Shown: positions 52,249-60,411 of the stretch, one piece after another
Numbering within the stretch: position 1 is the stretch's first letter
Layout of the letters: each line of letters starts with the position of its first letter
Origin: Bradyrhizobium sp. G127
GTDB lineage: Bacteria > Pseudomonadota > Alphaproteobacteria > Rhizobiales > Xanthobacteraceae
Reading direction: 5' to 3'
Assembly: GCF_021502575.1 (NCBI RefSeq)
Contig: NZ_JAKFGN010000001.1
Location: 496,001-560,000, forward strand
DNA length: 64,000 nucleotides
Notes under the pieces: generated by a model
Told to the model about the DNA's origin: nothing
What the model saw: only the letters and a program-made list of their open reading frames with translations
Databases searched by the model: none
Position numbers and translations under genes: made by a program

Positions 52249-53724
52249 ATGGATATTTTCAGAGTTTCCCAAGCAACGTTCGCTCCGCTGACCATCCCAC
52301 TTCTGAGTGTTCGGATCCGATTGCTTCTGATCGTCGGGCTGGCCGCTCTCACATCCGGCTGCGCACAGTTCTCCACCGACGGTGGGATGAGCTTCGTATC
52401 GGACGTCGCACGTCAGGAGATGAACAGGGACGTCGTCGCACTGAAGACGGCAGACGATGTGGCGTCATCGCGCGCCGTTGTTGACAAGCTTTTGGCGAGC
52501 AGTCTGACGGCCGATGCGGCGGTCCAGATTGCGCTGCTGAACAATCGCGGATTGCAGGCGGCGTTCAACGATCTGGCTTTTGCGGAAGCGGTCATGGTGG
52601 GCGAGAGCCTGCCGCCAAACCCGTCCATTTCGCTATCGCGCATCGCGGGTTCAGCGGAAGTGGAGATAGATCGCCAGATCATCGTTAGCGTGCTGGCACT
52701 AGCGACCCTGCCGGCAAGATCTGAGATCGCAGCGGAAAAATTCAGGCAAGCGCAATTGCGCGCGGTCTGGGAGACGTTGCGTATAGCAGCCGACACACGC
52801 CGCGCATACTATCAAGCGGTTGCCGCGCGCGAGCTCAGTGAGTTCTTGACCCAAGCGGTAGGTGCGGCCGAAACGTCCGCCAAGCTTGCGACGAGGCTCG
52901 GCGAAACTGGCGCCATGAACAAACTCGATCAGGCACGTGAGCAGGCGTTCTACGCCGAACTGGCCGTACAGCGTGCTACTGCAAAATCGGGCGAGGCGGC
53001 CACTCGCGAAGCTCTGATCCGCGCGATGGGTGTGTGGGGAAGCGATCTCGAGTTTAGGCTTCCGAACACACTTCCGCCGCTGCCGAAGCGCGTGCAGGCG
53101 CTGGCCAACATTGAGGCCGAAGCCGTTCGGCGCCGCGTCGATTTGCAAATTTCACGGATGGAGGTTGACGCGCTCGCCAAGGCATATGGTCTCACCCAGG
53201 CGACACGATTCATCAATGTCCTGGATGCCGGCTACGCCGATAAAATCACCAGGGACAAGGCAACAGGCCAGCGTACCAAGGATCGCGGCTTTGATGTCGC
53301 GTTTGAAATTCCAATCTTCGATTTCGGCGAAGTGCGCGTGCGCGAAGCCGAGGCGACTTACATGGGGTCCGTCAATCGGTTGCTGCAACGGGCTGTCAAC
53401 GTCCGTTCGGAAGCACGCGCCGCCTATCAAAGCTACCGGTCGACATATGACGTCGCGAACCACTACACGCGGGAGGTTCTGCCGCTGCGGAAGATCATCT
53501 CCGAAGAGGCCCAGCTTCGTTACAACGGCATGCTCATCGATGTTTTCGATTTGCTGCTTGAAGCACGACAGCGCATCACCGTGAATTTGGCGGCGATCGC
53601 GATGCGGCGAGAATTCTGGCTTGCCAGCACCAACCTCACAACAGCCGTCGTCGGCGGCGGTTTATCCGGTCCAGCCGAGGTCGCGTTTGCAACCACCAGC
53701 ACATCCGGTGCGGCAGGCGATTGA
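52249..53724 (+). CDS. TolC-family outer-membrane efflux lipoprotein (CusC-like)
   Basis: The 491-residue protein is the outer-membrane channel of a metal exporter. The signal and lipobox (LAALTSGC) are followed by two repeats of outer-membrane factor helices, including AAVQIALLNNRGLQAAFNDL, FAEAVMVGESLPPNPSISLS and FEIPIFDFGEVRVREAEATY. CusC/CzcC members export copper, silver, cobalt or zinc. No CusA/CusB pump genes are in the window, so it must pair with partners elsewhere or act with the periplasmic copper proteins next to it. ATG 52249 follows GGAGCGGCAAC, a good ribosome site. Confidence 0.88.
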   Translation: MDIFRVSQATFAPLTIPLLSVRIRLLLIVGLAALTSGCAQFSTDGGMSFVSDVARQEMNRDVVALKTADDVASSRAVVDKLLASSLTADAAVQIALLNNRGLQAAFNDLAFAEAVMVGESLPPNPSISLSRIAGSAEVEIDRQIIVSVLALATLPARSEIAAEKFRQAQLRAVWETLRIAADTRRAYYQAVAARELSEFLTQAVGAAETSAKLATRLGETGAMNKLDQAREQAFYAELAVQRATAKSGEAATREALIRAMGVWGSDLEFRLPNTLPPLPKRVQALANIEAEAVRRRVDLQISRMEVDALAKAYGLTQATRFINVLDAGYADKITRDKATGQRTKDRGFDVAFEIPIFDFGEVRVREAEATYMGSVNRLLQRAVNVRSEARAAYQSYRSTYDVANHYTREVLPLRKIISEEAQLRYNGMLIDVFDLLLEARQRITVNLAAIAMRREFWLASTNLTTAVVGGGLSGPAEVAFATTSTSGAAGD

Positions 53725-53737
53725 AAGGAGCACTGAC

Positions 53738-55129
53738 ATGATTTCAAGGAGAGGTTTACTCGGAAGTGCTGCGGTCCTTGCCAGTGCAACTGCAATTAGC
53801 GGACGTGTGCAAGCGGCAAGCATTCCGGAAGCGGCGGTCACCACCACCAATACGATGCAACCGCCTTTACACCCGACAACGGGGCCGGATTATCAGCCGG
53901 TCGTGACGCTAAACGGTTGGACCTTGCCTTGGCGTATGAACGGTGACTGGAAGGAGTTCCATCTTGTCGCTGAACCGGTGGTCCGTGAGATGGCGCCTGG
54001 AATGAAAGCACACCTATGGGGCTATAATGGCCAGTCGCCGGGACCTACGATTGAAGCGGTCGAAGGCGATAAGGTCCGCATTTTCGTCACCAACAAATTG
54101 CCTGAACACACGACAGTTCACTGGCACGGAATGCTGCTCCCGAACGGGATGGACGGCGTCGGTGGCCTGACCCAACCGCATATCAAGCCCGGTAAGACCT
54201 TCGTCTACGAGTTCGTTCTGAAGAAGAGCGGCACTTTTATGTACCACCCACATGCTGATGAAATGGTGCAAATGGCAATGGGCATGATGGGGTTCTTTGT
54301 CGTTCACCCCAAGGATCCGACATTCATGCGGGTAGATCGCGACTTTGTCTTCCTGCTTAGCGCGTACGACATCGATCCCGGGACATATTTGCCAAAGGTC
54401 GCGGAGATGCTGAATTTCAACATGTGGACCTTCAACACACGGATCTTCCCGGGCATCGATCCGCTGGTTGTGCGCAAGGACGATCGCGTGCGGGTTCGCG
54501 TTGGTAATCTCACCATGACCAATCATCCGATACATATGCATGGTTACGATTTTGAGGTGACGTGTACGGATGGCGGATGGGTTCGGCCAGAAGCGCGTTG
54601 GCCGGAAGTCACCATCGATATTCCGGTCGGCGCCATGCGCGCTTACGAGTTTGTAGCCGATGCGGAAGGCGACTGGGCGCTGCATTGCCACAAGTCACAT
54701 CACACGATGAACGCCATGGGGCACAATATTCGGAATTTTATTGGTGCCCGAAGCCGCGATCTAGTCAAACCCATCCGCAAGCTCGCACCCGATTACATGG
54801 CAATGGGTAGTGCCGGCATGGCGGACATGGGTGAGATGGAAATGCCGTTGCCAGACAATACTATTCCCATGATGACCGGCTTCGGCCAGTTCGGGCCCCT
54901 TGAGATGGGCGGTATGTTCACGACGGTGAAGGTGCGCGATGGGATCGCCCCCGGCGATTACAAGGATCCAGGTCCTTACAAGAATCCGGCCGGAACGGTG
55001 GCCTACGAAGTCGAAAATCCGTCCGCTGCTCCGGCGCGAAAGACAGAAGCACCTTCATCAAACAAACCAAATGTCGAAATCAATGTGGTCAAGCCAGGCA
55101 CAAAGGGCAGCCACATGAGCAACCATTAA
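53738..55129 (+). CDS. Tat-exported multicopper oxidase (copper-resistance type)
   Basis: The 463-residue enzyme begins MISRRGLLGSAAVLASATAI, a twin-arginine signal. Copper ligand motifs are TVHWHGMLLPNGMDG, TFMYHPHADEM, NHPIHMHGYDFEV and HCHKSHHTMNAMGH, the four His groups of type 1/2/3 centres. The last lacks the usual HCHxxxHxxxxM spacing by little: H-C-H-x3-H-x4-M is seen. A Met-rich stretch (MGSAGMADMGEMEM) near the C-terminus resembles CopA/CueO copper-binding tails. It should oxidise Cu(I) in the periplasm. It follows the channel gene by 13 bases. Confidence 0.92.
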   Translation: MISRRGLLGSAAVLASATAISGRVQAASIPEAAVTTTNTMQPPLHPTTGPDYQPVVTLNGWTLPWRMNGDWKEFHLVAEPVVREMAPGMKAHLWGYNGQSPGPTIEAVEGDKVRIFVTNKLPEHTTVHWHGMLLPNGMDGVGGLTQPHIKPGKTFVYEFVLKKSGTFMYHPHADEMVQMAMGMMGFFVVHPKDPTFMRVDRDFVFLLSAYDIDPGTYLPKVAEMLNFNMWTFNTRIFPGIDPLVVRKDDRVRVRVGNLTMTNHPIHMHGYDFEVTCTDGGWVRPEARWPEVTIDIPVGAMRAYEFVADAEGDWALHCHKSHHTMNAMGHNIRNFIGARSRDLVKPIRKLAPDYMAMGSAGMADMGEMEMPLPDNTIPMMTGFGQFGPLEMGGMFTTVKVRDGIAPGDYKDPGPYKNPAGTVAYEVENPSAAPARKTEAPSSNKPNVEINVVKPGTKGSHMSNH

Positions 55130-55141
55130 CGGGAGAACCAA

Positions 55142-55627
55142 ATGAGAAAACCTGAAGTTTACGCGGCAGCATTGGCGTTGATAGGTGCTGCAACGATTTC
55201 AGCCAACGCAGGTGTAGGTGAACCAGGTCATAGCCACGGCGCGGGCTACTCGGCGGGCGAACCTGGAGACTCCAAAAAGCCCGCCCGGATCGTGCAGGTC
55301 GTCATGCGAGAGTCGGACGGCAAAATGCAGTTCATCCCAGATCGTATCGAGGTTCGTGCTGACGAGCAGATTAAGTTCGTCCTTAAGAATAACGGCGACC
55401 TTGAACATGAGTTCGTGCTGGCAAGCACTGCGGACAATCTTAAACATGCCGAGGTGATGAAGAAGAATCCGGATATGGAGCACGATGACCCAAACGCCAA
55501 GCGGATTGATCCGAAGAAGAGCAGCGAGATCGTTTGGAAGTTTAGCAAGCTAGGTCAGTTCGAATTTGCGTGCCTGATTCCCGGACATCGCGAGTCCGGC
55601 ATGGTCGGCACGGTTGTCGTAAAGTGA
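55142..55627 (+). CDS. Periplasmic cupredoxin (plastocyanin/azurin family)
   Basis: The 161-residue secreted protein has a signal peptide ending near SANAG, a His-rich linker (GEPGHSHGAGYSAG), and a cupredoxin fold. The blocks are IEVRADEQIKFVLKNNGDLE and HEFVLAS, and the copper loop is FACLIPGHRESGM. Ligands His (EHEF), Cys, His and Met make a type 1 centre. It probably accepts electrons from, or delivers copper to, the multicopper oxidase 12 bases upstream. ATG 55142 is preceded by GGGAGAACCA. Confidence 0.92.
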   Translation: MRKPEVYAAALALIGAATISANAGVGEPGHSHGAGYSAGEPGDSKKPARIVQVVMRESDGKMQFIPDRIEVRADEQIKFVLKNNGDLEHEFVLASTADNLKHAEVMKKNPDMEHDDPNAKRIDPKKSSEIVWKFSKLGQFEFACLIPGHRESGMVGTVVVK

Positions 55628-55628
55628 A

Positions 55629-56714
55629 GTGGACAACTCTGTCATGAAGGCGCGCTATCGAATGGAAGGTATTCTCGACAGTGTGCCTGATGACGTCTGG
55701 CACACTGAAATGAGCATGTTTTCTGACACGCATTATGAGCAGACCGCAATCTATAGTGCCGGGCAACGAGGAGAACGTTCGAGCCATATTCTATTAAAAC
55801 GTGACGGTGTATCGGTTGGAGGCGCTCGGGTCGGCCTCTATCTTGTTCCTGGTCTCAAGCGTGGCTTGGCATTAGTTCGGTTCGGGCCTTTCTGGCGTAG
55901 GCTAGATTCCGAAATAAGTGACACTTACAAAGACGTTATTCGCGCTCTAATTGAAGAGTACGGCGGCAAGCGAAAGCTATATCTCATTGTGCGGCCTCGT
56001 CCGCATCCCGATTTTTATCCGCAAGAGGCGAAGGAGCTGCAAGAACTGGGCCTAACCGGCAATTCAACGACCATGCTCGACCGCTATTTCGTAGACGTGT
56101 CCATCGATGAATCCGAACAACGAAAGAGCTTGGGAAAGACATGGCGCTATAACCTACAAAAGGGATTGGGAAACGATCTTGATATTCGCATCGCCACTGA
56201 TCCGAACACTATTAAGACATTCCAGGCCATCTACGGCGAGATGGTTCTTCGCAAAAATCTGAACTACCCCGGAGTCGATCTCCCTGCATTCATCCCTGAT
56301 CTCGTGGGGCTTCCGGAGCGAATGAACATGCAGGTCGCCTTAGCTTACCATGAAGGGAAGGCCATCGGCGGTGTTGCATTCAGTATCGTGGGTGATCTTG
56401 CCTATTATGTCTTCGGCGCGAGCAGCAATAAGGCCGTCGAGCTGAATGCCGGCTACGTATTGCAGTGGCACGTCATTCGCTGGTTACACGAGCATTCCGC
56501 GGTGCGCTGGTACGAACTTGGCGGTCCCGGCGATCCGGGAATCAGGCAGTTCAAAAAGGGCCTCGCTGGCAAGCGCGGCAGTCTGCTTGCCGTCCAAGAA
56601 TTTCACTTCTGTCCTGATTTTGTCGCGCGTTTGGTCGTTGGAGGGCTGTTTTCCCTGCGCGATGTGCGCAACAGGATGCAGCGCTGGCAGCGTGAAAGAA
56701 AACCTTCCCTATAA
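55629..56714 (+). CDS. FemAB-like GNAT-fold aminoacyl/peptide transferase
   Basis: The 361-residue soluble protein is a FemAB-family enzyme. It has FGPFWRRLDSE in the N-terminal half, then SLGKTWRYNLQKGLGNDLDI, and a C-terminal GNAT-like part. That part has VALAYHEGKAIGGVAFSIVG, DLAYYVFGASSNKAVELNAG, LQWHVIRWLHEH and YELGGPGDPGIRQFKKGLAG. Such proteins add amino acids to peptidoglycan or lipid carriers, or modify exported proteins. GTG 55629 is one base after the cupredoxin stop; ATG 55644 is possible. Its place in a copper cluster is unexpected. The acceptor is unknown. Confidence 0.8.
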   Translation: MDNSVMKARYRMEGILDSVPDDVWHTEMSMFSDTHYEQTAIYSAGQRGERSSHILLKRDGVSVGGARVGLYLVPGLKRGLALVRFGPFWRRLDSEISDTYKDVIRALIEEYGGKRKLYLIVRPRPHPDFYPQEAKELQELGLTGNSTTMLDRYFVDVSIDESEQRKSLGKTWRYNLQKGLGNDLDIRIATDPNTIKTFQAIYGEMVLRKNLNYPGVDLPAFIPDLVGLPERMNMQVALAYHEGKAIGGVAFSIVGDLAYYVFGASSNKAVELNAGYVLQWHVIRWLHEHSAVRWYELGGPGDPGIRQFKKGLAGKRGSLLAVQEFHFCPDFVARLVVGGLFSLRDVRNRMQRWQRERKPSL

Positions 56715-56741
56715 CGGTCAACCAACTGAAAGGAAAAACAC

Positions 56742-57041
56742 ATGCGTAAAGAACTTCTGGCTATCGCCGCCGGACTTTCGATCGGATTTATGAGCTTCGT
56801 TGCGGAGGCTCAAACAGCTCCCGTTGAAGGCTCGGTCGTGAAGATCGATGAGGCTGCCGGAAAAATCACGTTGAAGCACGGTCCCATCAAGAAGCTAGAT
56901 ATGGATGAAGGGATGACGATGGTGTTCCGGGTTCAGGATCCTGCGATGCTGAAGACCGTCAAGGTGGGGGACAAGGTCAAGTTCGATGCTGACCGGGTCA
57001 ATGGACAGATCACCGTCATCACCCTTCAAAAATCCAAGTAA
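56742..57041 (+). CDS. CusF-like periplasmic copper-binding protein
   Basis: The 99-residue secreted protein has a signal peptide ending VAEAQT and a five-strand OB-like CusF fold: VEGSVVKIDEAAGKITLKHG, then KKLDMDEGMTMVFRVQD and VKVGDKVKFDADRVNGQITV. The Met/His binding residues of CusF are largely in HGPI and MTMVF. It should hold Cu(I)/Ag(I) for the exporter. ATG 56742 follows GAAAGGAAAAACAC. Confidence 0.9.
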   Translation: MRKELLAIAAGLSIGFMSFVAEAQTAPVEGSVVKIDEAAGKITLKHGPIKKLDMDEGMTMVFRVQDPAMLKTVKVGDKVKFDADRVNGQITVITLQKSK

Positions 57042-57139
57042 AGGAGAGATCGGAACGATTCCGATCGACGCACAAATAATCGAATGCGATCGTATCGGTA
57101 ATGATTAAGTCTCTTTGACAATAGCAGACAGGATTACGC

Positions 57140-57628
57140 ATGAATAACTTGGGAGAATATCAACGCCTTTTCACGCGGCGAGGTACCCTGAGATTGACTG
57201 CTGCACTGGTGGCGTTTCCGCTAGGTGCTGCTGCTGCCGATAGAGCCGTGGTTTCGGTGTTTAAGGATCCAAATTGTGATTGCTGCACGGGTTGGGTTCG
57301 CCATCTCAAGGAAGCCGGTTTCGCGGTTAAAGTTGATGAAACGACAAGCCCCAACATTGTTCGGAAGCGTCTGGGGGTGCCGCCTGAACTGACCGCTTGT
57401 CATACCGCTGAGGTGGGCGGATACGTTCTGGAGGGGCATGTCCCCGTCGCTGCTGTACTGCAATTATTAGCGAAGCGACCCAAAGCTGTCGGGTTGGCAG
57501 TTCCCGGAATGCCCATCGGATCACCTGGAATGGAGGGCGGCGCGCCTCAGAAGTACGAAGTGGTCATTTTCGGAGCGACCGGGCAGCAACCATTCATGCA
57601 GTTTGTTGGTACGAAGGCCGCTAGTTGA
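57140..57628 (+). CDS. DUF411 metal-binding protein
   Basis: The 162-residue exported protein has a signal segment (RLTAALVAFPLGAAAADRA) and the DUF411 core FKDPNCDCCTGWVRHLKEAG. The Cys trio CDCC and downstream TACHTAEVGGYVLEGHVPVA are family hallmarks. DUF411 proteins are linked with copper/silver resistance and may carry metal. It is the last gene of the cluster, 98 bases after the CusF-like gene. The start ATG 57140 is fixed by the signal sequence. Confidence 0.9.
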   Translation: MNNLGEYQRLFTRRGTLRLTAALVAFPLGAAAADRAVVSVFKDPNCDCCTGWVRHLKEAGFAVKVDETTSPNIVRKRLGVPPELTACHTAEVGGYVLEGHVPVAAVLQLLAKRPKAVGLAVPGMPIGSPGMEGGAPQKYEVVIFGATGQQPFMQFVGTKAAS

Positions 57629-57767
57629 GGTGCCTGAGGGCGACACTTAAGGAGCAGATGGTGCCGGCGCGGGTGTCCGAGGAGCAGACAGGCTGACGAC
57701 AAACGTTTTGCGATTCATTCAAATCAACTCGCAGGAACATTTGCCGTCTTCCCAGCGCCGCGCGTTG

Positions 57768-58019
57768 CTATTTTTTGTCACCCATGTGGTGAGGCACCTC
57801 CGTTTTGGGACCGCCTTCATAGTGATGACCCCCAGTCCCGGTGTTCACACCAGTCTTTTTAGACGGGGACTTTGGATGCGTCGTCGAGTGAGGCACTCCC
57901 GTTTTTGATCCTCCTTGATAGTGATGCGCATTTCCTGTGTCAGATGCGGTCTGCGCCATGGCGGGAACCGCCATGAACTGAACTGCAACTGCGATAGCAA
58001 CCATCTTCCGCGTGATCAT
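57768..58019 (-). CDS. Small secreted His/Gly-rich repeat protein
   Basis: The 83-residue protein starts at ATG 58019 (GGAGAAGTTCG upstream) with signal MVAIAVAVQFMAVPAMAQ. The mature part is two copies of HHYxGGxKTxVPH (HHYQGGSKTGVPH and HHYEGGPKTEVPH) joined by a Lys/Pro spacer. Paired His residues suggest metal or surface binding. No family is recognised. An FNR/FixK-like TTGATCGAAGTTAA lies at 58080-58093, about 67 bases upstream. Confidence 0.7.
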   Translation of the reverse strand: MITRKMVAIAVAVQFMAVPAMAQTASDTGNAHHYQGGSKTGVPHSTTHPKSPSKKTGVNTGTGGHHYEGGPKTEVPHHMGDKK

Positions 58020-58079
58020 CGAACTTCTCCGTGTATGCATCGAATGTCGATATGAAAGCTGAAAATCTCGAGCGATATA

Positions 58080-58093
58080 TTGATCGAAGTTAA
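58080..58093 (-). promoter_or_regulatory. Possible FixK/FNR-like half-conserved box
   Basis: TTGATCGAAGTTAA resembles TTGAT-N4-ATCAA in the first half and has GTTAA in the second. Centre about 67 bases before the small secreted-protein gene. A weak candidate on its own. Confidence 0.3.
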
Positions 58094-58119
58094 TGTTTGG
58101 TCGGACGTAAGCGACCAAA

Positions 58120-58889
58120 TTTGTGCCTAGTATTTAAGCAAGAAATTTTAACAACATAGCGTAGACGCGTAGTAGGCCGACATTTGTGGAGATACGAGTC
58201 AGTAAATCGCGGGTTCACTTGCTTTCAGACAAGCCAATTACTTTGAATTTTTTCCCGATGTTGCACCTAGGAGTCAGAGATTGTCTGCGCCTATATTAGG
58301 ATGAAGAAGTACTTACCGCAGCCTGTTTGGTGATTGCATAGATCGGATTCGTGGTGCGTTAAAAATACACGCTATTTGGACAATCGAGTCGGCCGGCGTG
58401 ACGACGAAGCGGAGCCATCCTGTGTAATTTCTTCTGATCTTCGGCGTAAATCCGGCCGAGATCCGTAAAGCAGCCCTGACGGAGCTGATTGTCCTCAGCT
58501 AACACGATAACCGCGCTACATAGTGAAGTCGCTTGAGGAGTATGCCAAGCTGAAGCCACTAGGCTCGTCGCGACGCCAGAGTCATTTCCGGAGAGTGTCT
58601 CACGAGAATCGTTAGATCGCCGACACCATCTGAAGATTGAACCTAAGGTCAGCGGCAGTCTAGCCGCATTGTTCGACCAGCCGGAGGGCTCCGGTGGGTT
58701 CAGACCTCGTTAAGTAGCTGAACCAACATCGTGGCTCTCATCCGGCATAAACAACATTCTAGGTAAACTAGGACAGCGCTTTACCAACGGCCTATGTTGG
58801 AGCCGATGATGACTCAGTGGGTGAATTTTTCTGAGGCGGTGCGCGCTCAATTGGGTAAAGTCCCTGCGACAGCTACCGAATAGCATCTG
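58120..58889. other. Gene-poor gap, possibly decayed sequence
   Basis: No supported gene. A minus-strand frame (58359-58559) reads like a fragment of a lost gene but has no family features. Nothing else is recognisable. Confidence 0.4.
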
Positions 58890-59267
58890 TCAGGGAATTT
58901 TGTCGATGTGGGTGATCATCACAGCGCCACGGTGTCGACCTACGATGAAATGAATATGATCGCCAGGTTTCAATCCGTTGAGCAGTTTACGAGAGGTAAC
59001 ATGGAAGACCATATACATGGCCGGCATCCATATGCTGCCATCGGGGCTTCGCATCTCGGGATGAAAAATATTGACCGTCCCCGGACCAGCGTCAAGCGCC
59101 TCCACTGTTCCCTGCGTTCGAACGTGGCGCGACGGTGGAAGTCCGTTTGTTGCTTGCATCTGCTCCATGCGCGTAAGCCATTCAACGCCGGTCATCGATG
59201 CGAAAGCCGGAAGAGTAGCGGTCATAAACAGGCCCGCCAATAATGCGCAAACCAATACCTTAAGCAT
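58890..59267 (-). CDS. Small secreted protein with CusF-like features
   Basis: The 125-residue protein has a signal peptide (LLAGLFMTATLPAFA). The mature part reads VRTQGTVEALDAGPGTVNIF, HPEMRSPDGSIWMPAMYMVF, then LLNGLKPGDHIHFIVGRHRG and AVMITHI. This is the strand order of CusF-type copper-binding proteins: G-V-beta-D-x-x-x-G-x-V, a Met/His middle and LKPGD-x-IxF. WMPAMYMVF equals the copper-binding segment MTMVF by position. It lies 1.3 kb from the copper cluster on the other strand, so a copper role is likely but not proven. Confidence 0.7.
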   Translation of the reverse strand: MLKVLVCALLAGLFMTATLPAFASMTGVEWLTRMEQMQATNGLPPSRHVRTQGTVEALDAGPGTVNIFHPEMRSPDGSIWMPAMYMVFHVTSRKLLNGLKPGDHIHFIVGRHRGAVMITHIDKIP

Positions 59268-59360
59268 CGCATCTCCCCGCAGACTTAGGGATGCACTGTT
59301 CTACCCTAGGTCTCTTTTCGACATCAGTATCCTCTTTACATTTTCGAAATTTTCCCAAAA

Positions 59361-59374
59361 TTGATTTGGGTTAA
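59361..59374 (-). promoter_or_regulatory. Possible FixK/FNR-like half-conserved box
   Basis: TTGATTTGGGTTAA, about 100 bases upstream of the CusF-like small gene. The first half fits TTGAT; the second half reads GTTAA, one base off ATCAA at two places. Weak alone. Confidence 0.3.
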
Positions 59375-59475
59375 TATTGCGCATTATTATTTTGGCATGT
59401 TCTATGCTCGAAAAGTGAGTCATGCGCCGTGACCGTCCCTTAGCGTCACTACTGAGGTTGTGAGTTGGGTCGATC

Positions 59476-60321
59476 CTAGTGCGACATCATCACCCAGCAC
59501 GGCGGTTGCCCGAGTATCGTGTATGTTGCGCCACCCCAAATAAACTCCTTTAGCCGAGAGCGACCATAAGCTCCCATTACTAGGAGATCGACATTGTTAG
59601 TCTTCACGTAGGCATCCATCACCGTTCCAACGGAGCTATCACCGCTTTTTATCGTTTCAAACGTCGCTTTGATGCCATGCTCAGCAAGATGTCTTGTTAA
59701 GGCCGCGCCGGACTCCAACTCTGCGGCGGTTCTATTGTCTGTCACAGCAAAGACGCGAATGATCTTGGCATTTTGAAGCAAAGGGAGCGCATCAGCTACA
59801 GCTCTCGCGGCATGCTGACTGTGGTCCCAAGCAATCGCAACATGATCAAACGAACTAGGCAATGAGTCCGCCAACTCCTCCGAGAAAATCAAAATCGGTC
59901 GTCCGGATTCGAATATTAGCGCTTCGATAAATTTCTCCTGAGGGCCATCATATGCCCTGATTGCAACTAGCGTCAGATCCCTGAGACGCGCGCTTTCGAT
60001 CAGAACAGAGGTCACATCCTCTGTAGTGCAACGCACCAATCTTTGCTCATGCGCTATCTGCGAGGAACGAACGGCTTTTTCAAATGCTTGCAACATTTCT
60101 TCCGCAAGATGGAGGAGTTTTTGGGATTCCGTCGCCTCTACCGTGGAGAGATCATTCAGAATAAACGTCCCCGCATATGGAGTTGCGGGCTTGACAATCA
60201 TTTCGATGGCGGAGATGCGAGCTCCAATGTATTTGCCGATTGCGACACTTTTTTCGATCGCGGCGCTCCCCGTTGGCTTCGGATAAGTTACGAGTGGTAA
60301 CAGAATGTCCTTAATCGCCAT
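59476..60321 (-). CDS. Tandem universal stress protein (UspA-type)
   Basis: The 281-residue protein holds two Usp folds. The first starts MAIKDILLPLVTYPKPTGSA. The second runs DHVAIAWDHSQHAARAVADA to VDLLVMGAYGRSRLKEFIWG, ending ATYTILGQPPCWVMMSH. GxYGRSR-x9-G is the ATP-binding type motif. Tandem Usps of this kind are induced in low oxygen and stress in rhizobia and relatives. A FixK/FNR-type box sits about 56 bases upstream at 60371-60384. The ATG at 60321 has GGAGAGG upstream. Confidence 0.9.
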   Translation of the reverse strand: MAIKDILLPLVTYPKPTGSAAIEKSVAIGKYIGARISAIEMIVKPATPYAGTFILNDLSTVEATESQKLLHLAEEMLQAFEKAVRSSQIAHEQRLVRCTTEDVTSVLIESARLRDLTLVAIRAYDGPQEKFIEALIFESGRPILIFSEELADSLPSSFDHVAIAWDHSQHAARAVADALPLLQNAKIIRVFAVTDNRTAAELESGAALTRHLAEHGIKATFETIKSGDSSVGTVMDAYVKTNNVDLLVMGAYGRSRLKEFIWGGATYTILGQPPCWVMMSH

Positions 60322-60370
60322 GGTGCCTCTCCATATCTAAAATATTTAAGACGGCAATCGGATATAAATG

Positions 60371-60384
60371 TTGATCTTCCTCAA
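60371..60384 (-). promoter_or_regulatory. FixK/FNR-type box upstream of the universal stress gene
   Basis: TTGATCTTCCTCAA fits TTGA-N6-TCAA, the core of FNR/FixK sites. Its centre is about 56 bases before the USP start, which puts a -41.5 class II activation site and a 15-base leader in range. It lies between the dehydrogenase stop and the USP start, so it belongs to the USP gene. Confidence 0.65.
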
Positions 60385-60411
60385 GGCTATGACTTGATCT
60401 TCCAGCACTCG

